A stretch of 64,000 nt of DNA, taken from assembly GCF_964186585.1 (NCBI RefSeq), contig NZ_OZ075067.1, positions 620,001 through 684,000 on the forward strand, in the 5' to 3' direction. A model generated the notes under the pieces. That model did not search any database and had not been told where the DNA came from. It saw only the letters and a list, made by a program, of their open reading frames with translations. Shown here piece after piece: positions 33,550 to 41,924 of the stretch; within the stretch, counting starts at the first letter, position 1, and each line of letters begins with the position of its first letter. Made by a program: the position numbers and the translations under genes. Source of the DNA: Microbacterium sp. MM2322. GTDB lineage: Bacteria; Actinomycetota; Actinomycetes; Actinomycetales; Microbacteriaceae.

Positions 33550-34812
33550 TCAGGCCTCGCCGAGGGTGAGGTCCTCGGCGGTCGTCCGCTCGCTGAGCAC
33601 CGCCTTGTGGTCGGCTCGGCCCACGACGCGTCGCACTCCGAACAGGATCGCTGCGCCGACCGCGGCCGACACCGCAGCGGCCGCATAGGGGGCGCCGACG
33701 CCGTAGACCGCGAGGGCGGTGCCGACGGGTGCGCCGATGGCGCCGCCGAAGAAGCGGAATCCGGAGTAGGCCGAGCTCGCGACGGCACGCGGAAGGGTCG
33801 TCGCCTCCATCGCCGCTTCGGTGAGGATCGTGTTGACCGCGCCGATCTCGACGCCCAGGAGCACCACGCAGACGACGAGCAGAGGACGTGACCCCGCGCT
33901 GAGCGAGGCGGCGACATGGGTCGCGGCGAACGCGACGAGGAACCAGAACAGGACCCAGACGACCGAGTACCGCTTCGTGAGTCGCGGGGCGATGAGCACG
34001 CCCGCGATCGCGAGGCCGATGCCGAACCCCATCATGACCAGCCCGATCCCGACCGCCGGCAGCTCGAGGGCGTAGGGCGTGTAGGACAGGGTGACGAAGA
34101 AGCCGGCGTTGTAGAGGAACGCGACGACGCTGATCGCGAGCAGCCCCCGGTCGGCGAAGGCGCGGAAGGGCGCGCCGATCGAGCTGCGCTGAGCGGCGCG
34201 CCCCGGGTCGCGGACGAGGGTGAGGAGGGCGACGACGCCCACGGCGAGAAGGGATGCGGTTCCCCAGAACGCCGCGAACCAGCCGATCTCGCCGAGCAGG
34301 CCACCCACGAGCGGGCCGACGGCCAGCCCGATGCCGAGTGCGGCCTCGTAGAAGATGACCGCGTGCTCGCTGCGCCCGCCGGATGCCGAGACGATCGAGG
34401 CGAGCGCGGTCGAGAGGAACAGTGCATTGCCGAGTCCCCAGACGGCGCGGCACGCGATCAGGATGCCGATGGTCGGCGACAGGGCGCAGCCGACGGCGGC
34501 GACGGCGATCACGGAGAGTCCCAGGATCATGACCGCGCGCGTCCCGATGCGCGTCGACAACCAGCTGGTGAAGAACATCGCCGACGCGGTGACGGCGAGA
34601 TAGCTCGTGAACAGGAACGACGTCTCGACGGGAGCGGCGTGCAGCGTGGCGGCGACCGTGGGGAGGATCGGGCCGACGAGTCCGATCCCCATGAACGCGA
34701 TCATCGACGCGAAGGCGATGGCCCACACGGCGGGCGGCTGTGCGAGCAGGCGCGGAGCGGCGGTCTCGGGGGCGGGGGCTGTCGAGCTGGTTCCGGTGTC
34801 GAGGGCGGTCAT
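33550..34812 (-). CDS. MFS transporter, DHA1 (12-helix) type
   Basis: 420-residue exporter-like permease with about 12 helices. The segment after helix 2 (TSWLSTRIGTRAVMILG) is a motif A variant, and AALGIGLAVGPLVGGLLG near residue 150 is motif C of drug antiporters. It diverges from a MarR regulator across 65 bases with an operator-like AT-rich palindrome, so it is probably repressed by that protein. Substrate unknown. Confidence 0.88.
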   Translation of the reverse strand: MTALDTGTSSTAPAPETAAPRLLAQPPAVWAIAFASMIAFMGIGLVGPILPTVAATLHAAPVETSFLFTSYLAVTASAMFFTSWLSTRIGTRAVMILGLSVIAVAAVGCALSPTIGILIACRAVWGLGNALFLSTALASIVSASGGRSEHAVIFYEAALGIGLAVGPLVGGLLGEIGWFAAFWGTASLLAVGVVALLTLVRDPGRAAQRSSIGAPFRAFADRGLLAISVVAFLYNAGFFVTLSYTPYALELPAVGIGLVMMGFGIGLAIAGVLIAPRLTKRYSVVWVLFWFLVAFAATHVAASLSAGSRPLLVVCVVLLGVEIGAVNTILTEAAMEATTLPRAVASSAYSGFRFFGGAIGAPVGTALAVYGVGAPYAAAAVSAAVGAAILFGVRRVVGRADHKAVLSERTTAEDLTLGEA

Positions 34813-34819
34813 TCCTCCG

Positions 34820-34825
34820 ATTGTA
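34820..34825 (-). promoter_or_regulatory. -10 box TACAAT for the MFS exporter
   Basis: TACAAT on the minus strand, seven bases before the ATG at 34812, adjacent to the palindrome at 34836-34853. A GGAGG also lies between box and ATG, so a slightly longer transcript from another start is possible. Confidence 0.5.
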
Positions 34826-34835
34826 CACTGATGAT

Positions 34836-34853
34836 TTACTAGTGAACTAATTA
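34836..34853. promoter_or_regulatory. Probable MarR operator
   Basis: TTACTAGTGAACTAATTA is an imperfect palindrome (12 of 18 positions symmetrical, core TAGT-GA-ACTA) and an AT-rich island in GC-rich DNA. It lies between the divergent MFS and MarR genes, close to both -10 boxes, where an autoregulating MarR protein would bind. Confidence 0.6.
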
Positions 34854-34865
34854 GGTCCGCCCGGC

Positions 34866-34871
34866 TAGAGT
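34866..34871 (+). promoter_or_regulatory. Leaderless-type -10 box TAGAGT
   Basis: TAGAGT, six bases before the GTG at 34878 of the MarR gene. Confidence 0.5.
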
Positions 34872-34877
34872 GGGTCC

Positions 34878-35381
34878 GTGACCGAGCGCGCCGACCTGAT
34901 CGACCGCATCCGCGCCGCCTGGGCGTCGACGATGCCCGAGATCGACACGTCGCCCATCGACATCTGGGGCCGGCTGAACCGCACGAGCACCCTCGCCACG
35001 GCCCAGATCGAGCGTCTGCTCACCGACAGCGGCGTGTCGCGGTCCGAGTTCGATGTGCTCTGCGCCCTGGCCCGCACCGACCGGCCGCTGCGGGCGAGCG
35101 AGGTCACTGCCGAGACGATGCTCAGCGGCGCGGCCACGACGAAGCTCACGAGCAGGCTGGAGTCCGCGGGGCTCCTCCGCCGAGAACGCTCCGACCGCGA
35201 CGGCCGTGCCGTACAGCTGTCGTTGACGGATGCCGGTCGTGCCCTCGTCGAGCGGGAGATCCCTCGCGCTCTCGCGCACGACGCACGCCTGCTCGACGGG
35301 TTCAGCGACGATGAGCAGCAGATGCTCGCCGGTCTGCTCGCCCGCCTGCTTGCGAACGCGCAGCGGGAGGCCTCAGCCTGA
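34878..35381 (+). CDS. MarR-family transcriptional regulator
   Basis: 167-residue winged-helix repressor. FDVLCALARTDRPLRASEV leads into the recognition helix region MLSGAATTKLTSRLESAGLLRR and the wing RSDRDGRAVQLSLTDAGRALV, which carries the family's D-R-G-R wing signature (about residues 55-125). It diverges from an MFS exporter gene and likely represses both genes until a small effector binds. Confidence 0.92.
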   Translation: MTERADLIDRIRAAWASTMPEIDTSPIDIWGRLNRTSTLATAQIERLLTDSGVSRSEFDVLCALARTDRPLRASEVTAETMLSGAATTKLTSRLESAGLLRRERSDRDGRAVQLSLTDAGRALVEREIPRALAHDARLLDGFSDDEQQMLAGLLARLLANAQREASA

Positions 35382-35396
35382 TCAGCGGAGGCGGAA

Positions 35397-36068
35397 TCAG
35401 CGGTCGAGTGACGCGAACCGCTCGATGTCGGAGTTCGTCCCCGACACGATGATGAGGTCGTGGTTGGTGACGACGGTGGTCGCCTCCGCATAGCGGAACG
35501 GCTTGCCGGGGCTCTTCACGCCGACGACCGTGACGTTGTACTTCGAGCGGACGCCCGACTCGTTGAGACCGACACCGCGGATGAAGCGCGGCGGGTACAT
35601 CTTGGCGAGGACGAAGTCGTCGTCGAAGCGGATGAAGTCGAGCATGCGACCGCTGACGAGGTGCGCGACGCGCTCGCCGGCTTCGCGCTCGGGATAGATG
35701 ACGTGGTTGGCGCCGACGCGGGCGAGGATCTTGCCGTGCGACTGCGAGACCGCCTTCGCCCAGATCTGCGGAACCTTCAAGTCGACGAGGTTGGCCGTGA
35801 TGAGCACGGATGCCTCGATGGACGATCCGACGGCGACGACGGCGACCTGGAAGTCCTGTGCGCCGATCTGCTTCAAGGCCTCGATGTTGCGGGCGTCGGC
35901 CTGCACGGCGTGCGTGACGCGCTCGGACCACTTCTGGACGAGGTCGAGGCTGTCGTCGATCGCGAGGACGTCTCGGTCGAGTCGATCGAGCTCGCCCGCG
36001 CACGCGGCGCCGAAGCGACCGAGTCCGATGACGAGGACGGGCGAATCGCTGCGCAAATGCTCAACCAA
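35397..36068 (-). CDS. ktrA: Potassium uptake regulatory subunit KtrA (TrkA-N/RCK)
   Basis: 223-residue cytosolic gating ring protein of the Ktr potassium system. N-terminal Rossmann domain with VIGLGRFGAACAGEL (about residues 13-27), DARNIEAL, and the C-terminal RCK_C segment KYNVTVVGVKSPGKPF. The start is TTG at 36068, eight bases inside the end of ktrB, with GAAAGG upstream; no better start exists. KtrA normally binds ATP/ADP, and often c-di-AMP in its C-terminal part. Confidence 0.93.
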   Translation of the reverse strand: MVEHLRSDSPVLVIGLGRFGAACAGELDRLDRDVLAIDDSLDLVQKWSERVTHAVQADARNIEALKQIGAQDFQVAVVAVGSSIEASVLITANLVDLKVPQIWAKAVSQSHGKILARVGANHVIYPEREAGERVAHLVSGRMLDFIRFDDDFVLAKMYPPRFIRGVGLNESGVRSKYNVTVVGVKSPGKPFRYAEATTVVTNHDLIIVSGTNSDIERFASLDR

Positions 36069-37503
36069 CGATGGGCCTTTCCACGGGCAGCGCGTAGTGC
36101 TGCGTTCGGCTGGTCGCGGCCACCGCCGCGGCGAGTGTCACTGTACCAACGCGGCCCATGAACATCGTGACGGCCATGACGAACACGGCGGGGTCGGGCA
36201 GATCCTGCGTGAGTCCGGTCGACAGGCCAACGGTTGCGAAGCCCGACACGACATCGAACAGGACCTCGTCGAGAGGGGCGCGGGTCAGGTGCGCGATCGT
36301 GATCGTCGACATCGCCACGATCGTGGCGCCCCACGCGACGACCGACAGGGCGACGCGCTGCACGTCGCTCGGGATGCGGCGGCCGAACACCGAGACGCTC
36401 GGACGGCCCTTCGCCTCGGACCACACCGCGAGGGCGAGGACGGCCAGGGTCGTCACTTTGATGCCGCCCGCCGTCGACGCCGATCCGCCACCGACGAACA
36501 TGAGCATCGAGCCCACGACGAGCGAGGACTCGTGCATCTCGCCGATGTCGATGATCGAGAACCCGCCCGAGCGTGTCATCGCCGAGAGGAACAGGGCCTG
36601 GAACGTGGTGTCCCAGGCATCCAGCGTTCCGAAGGTCTTGGGGTTGCCGTACTCGAGGACGACGAAGGAGACCGCCCCCACGAAGAAGAGGACGACCGTC
36701 GTGATGAGCGTGAGCTTGACGTGCAGCGACCAGCGGCGCACGTGCCAGTGGTGCTTCCACAGGGCGTAGATGACCGGGAATCCGATCGAACCGAGGAAGA
36801 CGCCCGCCATGAGGATGCTGAGGAGCAGGTAGTTCTGCGCGAACGGCGCGAGCCCTTCGGCGTTCGGCGCGAAGCCCGTGTTCGTGAAGGCCATCGCCGC
36901 GTAGTACGGCGCTTCCCACAGGGCGGTGAGCGGGTCCACCCCGCTGGCGAGGAGCGTCGGGTACAGCAGGACGGCGAGGGCGGCTTCGATGACGAGTGTC
37001 GACAGGGCGACGGTGGCCAGCAGCTGACCGACTTCGCCGAGACGGACGGCCTGTCCCTCGTTGACGGGGCCGCCGTGGGCGCGCATCGGGTTGCTGTCGC
37101 CGGCGGCGAGCAGCTTCGCGCGGAGGCCCAGGCGCTTCGAGATGACGAGGCCGAGGATCGAGGCGAGGGTCAGGACGCCCAGCGCACCGACGTTGACGCC
37201 GATGAAGACGACGACGTGCCCGAGAGGCGACCAGTGCGTGGCCATGTCGACCGTGGCGAGGCCCGTCACGCAGATCGTCGAGACCGCGGTGAAGAGCGCG
37301 TCGGGGAGTGGTGTCACGCGCCCGTCCGACGCCATGATCGGCAACGAGAACAGTGCCGTGAAGAGCAGGATGAGCGCCGAGAAGATGAGAACGGCGAACC
37401 GGGAAGGCGATGCGGTGGCGAGATCGCGCATCGCGGAGAATGCGCGTCGATGCCACGCCGGTCCGCGCCGTCGGGCGCGCTCGTCGACGGCTAGGCCCGT
37501 CAT
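36061..37503 (-). CDS. ktrB: Potassium transporter subunit KtrB (TrkH family)
   Basis: 480-residue K+ channel-like transporter with four membrane-pore-membrane repeats. Selectivity-filter segments are visible: STICVTGLATVD, AMAFTNTGFAP, AMTRSGGFS and SGFATVGLSTG. The ATG has an AGGAGGGG ribosome site. It is the first gene of ktrB-ktrA; no c-di-AMP riboswitch was seen in the 68 bases upstream. Confidence 0.94.
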   Translation of the reverse strand: MTGLAVDERARRRGPAWHRRAFSAMRDLATASPSRFAVLIFSALILLFTALFSLPIMASDGRVTPLPDALFTAVSTICVTGLATVDMATHWSPLGHVVVFIGVNVGALGVLTLASILGLVISKRLGLRAKLLAAGDSNPMRAHGGPVNEGQAVRLGEVGQLLATVALSTLVIEAALAVLLYPTLLASGVDPLTALWEAPYYAAMAFTNTGFAPNAEGLAPFAQNYLLLSILMAGVFLGSIGFPVIYALWKHHWHVRRWSLHVKLTLITTVVLFFVGAVSFVVLEYGNPKTFGTLDAWDTTFQALFLSAMTRSGGFSIIDIGEMHESSLVVGSMLMFVGGGSASTAGGIKVTTLAVLALAVWSEAKGRPSVSVFGRRIPSDVQRVALSVVAWGATIVAMSTITIAHLTRAPLDEVLFDVVSGFATVGLSTGLTQDLPDPAVFVMAVTMFMGRVGTVTLAAAVAATSRTQHYALPVERPIVG

Positions 37504-37559
37504 CCGCGCCCCCTCCTGATTCGGAACGTTGTCATGGTACTCCCGCGCGCGGGGCGGGC

Positions 37560-37565
37560 TAACCT
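37560..37565 (+). promoter_or_regulatory. Leaderless-type -10 box TAACCT
   Basis: TAACCT, six bases before the ATG at 37572 of the ArsR gene. Confidence 0.5.
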
Positions 37566-37571
37566 AATGCC

Positions 37572-37973
37572 ATGGCGGACATCTTCGACGTGATCGCCGA
37601 CGGCACCCGTCGGGACATCCTCCAGCTTCTCCGTGAACGCGGGGCCTCCGGCGACAACGGGACGAGCGTCTCGCAGATCGTCACCGAGCTCGGCGTGAGC
37701 CAGCCGACCGTGTCGAAGCATCTGAAGGTACTGCGAGAGGCATCCCTCGTCTCCGTCCGAGAAGACGGCCAGCACCGGTACTACAGCCTGTCGCCCGAGC
37801 CGCTCGACGTGATCGACGATTGGCTGTTCCCGTTCTTCGCCGTCGACGATGAGATCGCCGCCCCTCCGAGCCTGACCGACGGCGCAGCCCACGCCGCCGA
37901 TGTCGTCGGTCGGGCAGCGGCCTCCGCGAAGCACGCCGTCACGAGCGTGTTCAACAAACTGCCCGGCCGCTGA
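37572..37973 (+). CDS. ArsR-family transcriptional regulator
   Basis: 133-residue winged-helix protein. IFDVIADGTRRDILQLL is the family N-terminal signature, GVSQPTVSKHLKVLREASLV the recognition helix (about residues 46-65) and REDGQHRYYSLS the wing. There is no CxC metal site, so it is not an obvious metal sensor. A 40-residue Ala-rich tail follows. Target unknown; it diverges from ktrBA across 68 bases. Confidence 0.9.
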   Translation: MADIFDVIADGTRRDILQLLRERGASGDNGTSVSQIVTELGVSQPTVSKHLKVLREASLVSVREDGQHRYYSLSPEPLDVIDDWLFPFFAVDDEIAAPPSLTDGAAHAADVVGRAAASAKHAVTSVFNKLPGR

Positions 37974-38073
37974 GTCCCTGTCGGCCACACGAGTCACACA
38001 GGTTTACACGCGTCCCAGAGAACCCCTAATGTGGAGGGACTCGCGGGGGATGACAAATTCAAAGGGGACACAC

Positions 38074-38265
38074 ATGTCGGACATCTCGGATGTGCGCTTT
38101 CTCACGGTCGCAGAGGTCGCAGACCTCATGCGCGTCTCGAAGATGACCGTCTACCGCCTCGTTCACTCCGGTGAACTCCCCGCGGTTCGCTTCGGTCGCA
38201 GCTACCGAGTCCCCGAAACCGCGGTCACGGCAGCCTTGCAACGTCCCATCGCCGACGTCGGCTAG
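38074..38265 (+). CDS. Excisionase-type MerR-like HTH protein
   Basis: 63-residue single HTH domain: RFLTVAEVADLMRVSKMTVYRLVHSGELPAVRFGRSYRVPE, the helix-turn-helix_17/excisionase form. Counterpart of mycobacterial Rv0500A, which likewise precedes the bS22 gene. The ATG at 38074 follows AAAGGGGA; an in-frame ATG eight codons upstream is less well placed. It could act as a small transcription factor. Confidence 0.85.
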   Translation: MSDISDVRFLTVAEVADLMRVSKMTVYRLVHSGELPAVRFGRSYRVPETAVTAALQRPIADVG

Positions 38266-38268
38266 ACT
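38263..38268 (+). promoter_or_regulatory. Possible -10 box for the bS22 gene
   Basis: TAGACT overlaps the end of the HTH gene and would give a leader of about 73 bases before the GTG at 38348. The nearest -35-like word (TTGCAA, 38236-38241) is 21 bases away, which is long. Confidence 0.35.
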
Positions 38269-38347
38269 GATCCGAGGCATTTTTACCGTTCTGCCGATCC
38301 CGGACACCGACATCGGGCGTCCAGACCCCTACTTAGTGAGGTTTACC

Positions 38348-38446
38348 GTGGGTTCAGTCATCAAGAAGCGCCGCAAGCGCATGGCGAAGAAGAAGCACCG
38401 CAAGCTGCTTCGCAAGACTCGCCACCAGCGCCGCAACAAGAAGTAA
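38348..38446 (+). CDS. Small ribosomal subunit protein bS22 (AURKAIP1/COX24-like)
   Basis: 32-residue, extremely basic protein MGSVIKKRRKRMAKKKHRKL onward, nearly identical to the bS22 peptide seen in mycobacterial ribosomes (Rv0500B), where it sits near the decoding centre. GTG start with GTGAGG upstream. A strong terminator follows 16 bases after the stop. High lysine/arginine content can mask it as noise, but the sequence is highly conserved in actinobacteria. Confidence 0.9.
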   Translation: MGSVIKKRRKRMAKKKHRKLLRKTRHQRRNKK

Positions 38447-38461
38447 GCGGCATCGCACACC

Positions 38462-38499
38462 AAGCGCCCCCGACCGGCTCGCCGGTCGTCGGGGCGCTT
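38462..38499 (+). terminator. Intrinsic terminator after bS22
   Basis: AAGCGCCCC-CGACCGG, a CTCG loop, CCGGTCG-TC-GGGGCGCTT: a 16-bp stem with a two-base bulge, followed by TCGTGTT. This is the strongest hairpin in the window. Confidence 0.8.
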
Positions 38500-38534
38500 C
38501 GTGTTGCGTCCGAGAGGCGCATTCCCGAGGGAGA

Positions 38535-38801
38535 ATGGATGCCGTGACCGCACTCACTCTCATCTCCAAGCCGGACTGCCACCTCTGCGACGTCGCGCGC
38601 GAGATCGTCGACACCGTCGTGGCGGAGCTGCCCGAGAGCCAGGTGGACGTCGAGGAACTGTCGATCGCCGACGATCCCGCCCTCTACGCGACGTGGTGGG
38701 AGAAGATCCCGGTGGTGCTCATCGACGGCGAGCTGCATGCGCACTGGCGGCTCTCCGCCGAGCGCCTGCGGACCGCCCTCAGCGAGAAGGCACCGGCGTG
38801 A
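38535..38801 (+). CDS. Glutaredoxin-like protein
   Basis: 88-residue thioredoxin-fold protein: TLISKPDCHLCDVA has the redox pair C15-x2-C18, and WWEKIPVVLIDGELHAHWRL carries the cis-proline (IPVV). It is like the small actinobacterial glutaredoxin-family proteins (for example Rv0508). ATG with CGAGGGAGA upstream. Its stop overlaps the next start by three bases. Confidence 0.85.
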   Translation: MDAVTALTLISKPDCHLCDVAREIVDTVVAELPESQVDVEELSIADDPALYATWWEKIPVVLIDGELHAHWRLSAERLRTALSEKAPA

Positions 38802-39097
38802 TCCGTCACGTGGTGATCTGGAAGATGGCCGCGGACGACGCTGAGACGCGCGCGGCCCACGCCGCCGAGGTCGCACGCCTCCTGGACAGCCTCGTGGGTG
38901 TCGTGCCGGCCATCCGCTCGCTCAGCGTCGGCGTGAACGTCGCCGTTCCCGACACCAACGCCGACGTCGCGGTCGTCATCGATCTGGACGACCTCGACGC
39001 GTTGGAGGCCTATCAGACGCATCCGGCCCATCAGCAGGTCGTCGGCTACATCCGCAGCGTCACCGGCGGTCGGATGGCGGTCGACTTCACGCTCTGA
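38798..39097 (+). CDS. Dabb-family (stress-responsive alpha/beta barrel) protein
   Basis: 99-residue ferredoxin-like barrel: IRHVVIWKM at the start, GVNVAVPDTNADVAVVIDLDDLDALEAYQTHPAHQQVV in the middle, the Dabb signature of strand, helix and YxxHPxH. Members are dimeric; most have no known role. GTG start, coupled to the glutaredoxin-like gene. Confidence 0.85.
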   Translation: MIRHVVIWKMAADDAETRAAHAAEVARLLDSLVGVVPAIRSLSVGVNVAVPDTNADVAVVIDLDDLDALEAYQTHPAHQQVVGYIRSVTGGRMAVDFTL

Positions 39098-39106
39098 CGC
39101 GCGCCG

Positions 39107-40222
39107 TCACCGCGCGGCTGCGCGTGCCGTCGCGACGACCGGCACAGGCGCGACGGCGATGTGCACCCGCTCACCGAAGTCGAGTCGCTCCGCCGCGGCG
39201 TGCTGCAGCCGCACGAGCGAGCCGTCGTCGGTGCGGACGAGGGAGCGACGGATGCTGCCGAGGAAGGTGCTCTCCTCGACCACCGCCCCGATGCCCGTTC
39301 CGGCGCCGACCAGGCGGACGTGCTCCGGCCGGAGCAGAACATCGACCTCGCCGTCCGGCACGGGGGCCTGGACGGGCATGGACGTGCCCCATACCGTGAC
39401 GGTCCCGCCGACGGCGACGCCGGGGACCGAGCTCGAGAGGCCGATGAAGGCGGCCACGCGCGGGGTCGCCGGGCGGAGGTAGAGCTCTTCGGGGGAACCG
39501 ATCTGTTCGATCCGACCGGCATCCATGACGGCGATCCGGTCCGAGACGGCGAGGGCTTCCTCCTGGTCGTGGGTGACGAAGACGGTCGTCGTCCCCAAGC
39601 GCAGCTGGATGCGGCGGATCTCATCGCGGAGCTGCACGCGGACCTTCGCGTCGAGCGCCGACAGCGGCTCGTCGAGCAGCAGGACCCGTGGCTCGGTGAC
39701 GAGCGCTCGGGCGAGCGCGACGCGCTGCTGCTGGCCGCCCGACAGTTGGTGCGGATAGCGGTCCGCGAGGTGGTCGAGGCCGACCAGCTCGAGCGCTTCC
39801 CCCGAGCGGCGACGGGCGGCTCGGGCATCCACTCGTCGGCGTCGCAGGCCGAACGCGACGTTGTCGACTACGCGAAGGTGGGGGAAGAGCGAGTAGGCCT
39901 GGAAGACCATGCCGATGTCGCGCTTGTTCGTCGGCGTGCGCGAGACATCCGTGCCGCCGAACGTCACGGTGCCCGCAGTCGCGTCCTCGAGTCCGGACAG
40001 GACCCGGAGCGCGGTCGTCTTGCCGCATCCCGACGGTCCGAGGAGAGAGACGAATTCGCCCGGTGCGATGTCGAGGTCGACGCCGTGCAGCACCCGCGTG
40101 GTGCCGTAGTCCTTGACGATGCCGCGGAGCTCGACGCGGGTGCCGTCGCCCGCCGCGGCGAGGAGGTGGTTGTCGGCGGTTCGGGGGAGCGCTCGGGCGT
40201 CGGGGGTCGCATCGATGGTCAT
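39107..40222 (-). CDS. ABC importer ATP-binding protein (polyamine/iron/phosphonate type)
   Basis: 371-residue ATPase: Walker A GPSGCGKTT near residue 62, Q-loop VFQAYSLFPHL, signature LSGGQQQR, Walker B LLLDEPLSALDAK, H-loop VTHDQEEAL, then a TOBE domain (DVLLRPEHVRLV) in the last 100 residues. Last gene of the operon binding protein-permease-permease-ATPase; its ATG overlaps the permease stop by four bases. Family features fit spermidine/putrescine, Fe3+ or 2-aminoethylphosphonate importers. Confidence 0.93.
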   Translation of the reverse strand: MTIDATPDARALPRTADNHLLAAAGDGTRVELRGIVKDYGTTRVLHGVDLDIAPGEFVSLLGPSGCGKTTALRVLSGLEDATAGTVTFGGTDVSRTPTNKRDIGMVFQAYSLFPHLRVVDNVAFGLRRRRVDARAARRRSGEALELVGLDHLADRYPHQLSGGQQQRVALARALVTEPRVLLLDEPLSALDAKVRVQLRDEIRRIQLRLGTTTVFVTHDQEEALAVSDRIAVMDAGRIEQIGSPEELYLRPATPRVAAFIGLSSSVPGVAVGGTVTVWGTSMPVQAPVPDGEVDVLLRPEHVRLVGAGTGIGAVVEESTFLGSIRRSLVRTDDGSLVRLQHAAAERLDFGERVHIAVAPVPVVATARAAAR

Positions 40223-41022
40223 GGGGTCTTCCTTCCGGCGCCGACGCGTCCCGCGCGGCCGATGATGAGCAGGAGCACGAAGGCGAAGGCGAGGGCCAGC
40301 AGCGTGAAGATCGCGGAGGCCCAGGCATCCTGTTTGTTGATGAGGACGAGTCCCGTCTGCAGCACCTGACGGTTCAGGAGCGACGCGATCGTGAATTCGC
40401 CGAGAACGACGGCGACGGTGATGAGGGATGCCGCCAGCAGCCCTTGCCGCAGGTTCGGCGCGATGACGCGCAGCAGCACGGTCGGCCAGCTCGCCCCGAG
40501 GGTGCGCGCCGCCTCGGCGAGCGTTCGCAGATCGACCGCGTCGATGGATGCCTGAATCGACCGGTAGGCGAAGGGGAGCACGACGATGCCGTAGGCGAAG
40601 GCGAGGGTCCACGCCCCGGTGCCGAGGGTTCGCCCGATCGTGAGGTAGATCGGAGCGAGCCCGACGACGAGGACGATGGCGGGGATCGTGATGGGCAGGA
40701 GCGCGAGGAACTCGAACGCCCGCCGCATCCCGGGAAAGCGCAGCGCGACGAGCACCATCGTCGGGGCGAGGACGACGAGCACGATGGCGACCGTCACGAC
40801 CGCGAGGATCAGCGAGTTGACGAGGCCCGTCCACACCGGCCGGTACGCGGCCGCGCGTGCGGGGTCGAACAGCGCCGCCCAGCGGTCGAGCGTGAGGCCG
40901 CCGTCGGCGGCGGTCAGGGTGAACAGCAGGGTCGCCGCGAACGGGACCGCGAAGACCGCGCCGACGAGGATGCCGATGACCCACCGCGTCGTGCGGGAGG
41001 GCGCGAGCGGTGAGCGGCTCAT
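40219..41022 (-). CDS. ABC importer permease, second
   Basis: 267-residue PotC/FbpB-type permease with about six membrane helices. The coupling motif EAARTLGASWPTVLLRVIAPNLRQG (about residues 162-186) contacts the ATPase. The ATG at 41022 overlaps the stop of the preceding permease by four bases and is preferred to a GTG three codons upstream. Confidence 0.92.
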   Translation of the reverse strand: MSRSPLAPSRTTRWVIGILVGAVFAVPFAATLLFTLTAADGGLTLDRWAALFDPARAAAYRPVWTGLVNSLILAVVTVAIVLVVLAPTMVLVALRFPGMRRAFEFLALLPITIPAIVLVVGLAPIYLTIGRTLGTGAWTLAFAYGIVVLPFAYRSIQASIDAVDLRTLAEAARTLGASWPTVLLRVIAPNLRQGLLAASLITVAVVLGEFTIASLLNRQVLQTGLVLINKQDAWASAIFTLLALAFAFVLLLIIGRAGRVGAGRKTP

Positions 41023-41924
41023 GCCTGCCACCTCGAGGCGCGGCGCTGCACGAGGCTGTAGACGATCATCGCCGCCGCGACGACGAGCACCATGCCGAGG
41101 GCGAGGGAGCCCGCGAGGTTCTCACGCCCCAGCACGGTCTCGCTCGTGAGCGCCGTACGGATCTGCAGGGGCACGATCGAGGAGCCCTGGCTCGCGAGCG
41201 CGGCCGCCGTCGCGTAGGACGAGAACGCGTTCGTGAACAGCAGCAGGAAGCTCGCGAGGAACGACGGCGCGAGCACGGGGAGCCCGACGTGGGCCCAGAA
41301 GCCCACTCGCGTACCGCCGAGCGTCAGGTGCGCCTCGGCCCACTGCGGGCGGAGGGCGGCGAGGGCCGGCATGAACGTGATCACCATGAGCGGCACCTGG
41401 AAGATGATGTAGGCCGGGATGAGGCCGGGCAGAGCGTAGATCCACGCGCCGTCGGCGAAGATGTCGATGCCCGCCACGTCGGACAGCAGGCGGGTGATGA
41501 CTCCCTGCGTGCCGAGGGTCGCGACCATGACGAAGGCGAGCATGACGCCGCCGAACTGGGCGAGGACGCCGGATGCGGCATCCACCGACGCGCGGACCAC
41601 TCCGGTCTCGGGGAGCCCCAGCATCGCGAAGCAGACGAGAGCACCGATGAGGGCGCCGATCGCCGCGGTGAGCAGCGACACCCACGTGGAGTTCCAGAAC
41701 GTGGCCGTGATCACCGGGTCGACGAGCGCCGTGACGTTGTCCCACGTGAAGGCGCCGGAGCCATCCTGGAAGCCCGTGACGATGGCGAGGATCGTCGGCA
41801 GGAGGAGGAACAGCGCGAGATAGGCGAGGAACGGCACGAGGCCGAGCCAGGCCCACCCCATGCGCCGCGAGCGGGCGAGCGGGGGGCCCGTGACCGGACC
41901 CCCCGCAGGTGCGACGGTGGTCAC
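41019..41924 (-). CDS. ABC importer permease, first
   Basis: 301-residue PotB-type permease with about six helices and the coupling motif EAHLTLGGTRVGFWAHVGLPVLAP near residue 200. The GTG at 41924 overlaps the binding-protein stop by four bases; the longer upstream frame is inside that gene and is rejected. Confidence 0.92.
   Translation of the reverse strand: MTTVAPAGGPVTGPPLARSRRMGWAWLGLVPFLAYLALFLLLPTILAIVTGFQDGSGAFTWDNVTALVDPVITATFWNSTWVSLLTAAIGALIGALVCFAMLGLPETGVVRASVDAASGVLAQFGGVMLAFVMVATLGTQGVITRLLSDVAGIDIFADGAWIYALPGLIPAYIIFQVPLMVITFMPALAALRPQWAEAHLTLGGTRVGFWAHVGLPVLAPSFLASFLLLFTNAFSSYATAAALASQGSSIVPLQIRTALTSETVLGRENLAGSLALGMVLVVAAAMIVYSLVQRRASRWQA

Noticed and set aside
37553..37566. 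Second iron box at GGGCTAACCTAAT before the ArsR gene
   Set aside because: Only the right half matches the IdeR consensus; the left half is GCGGGGCG. The TAACCT is explained by a -10 box.
37504..37571. c-di-AMP (ydaO) riboswitch before ktrB
   Set aside because: Only 68 bases lie between ktrB and the divergent ArsR gene, too few for the riboswitch, and no matching conserved segments are present.
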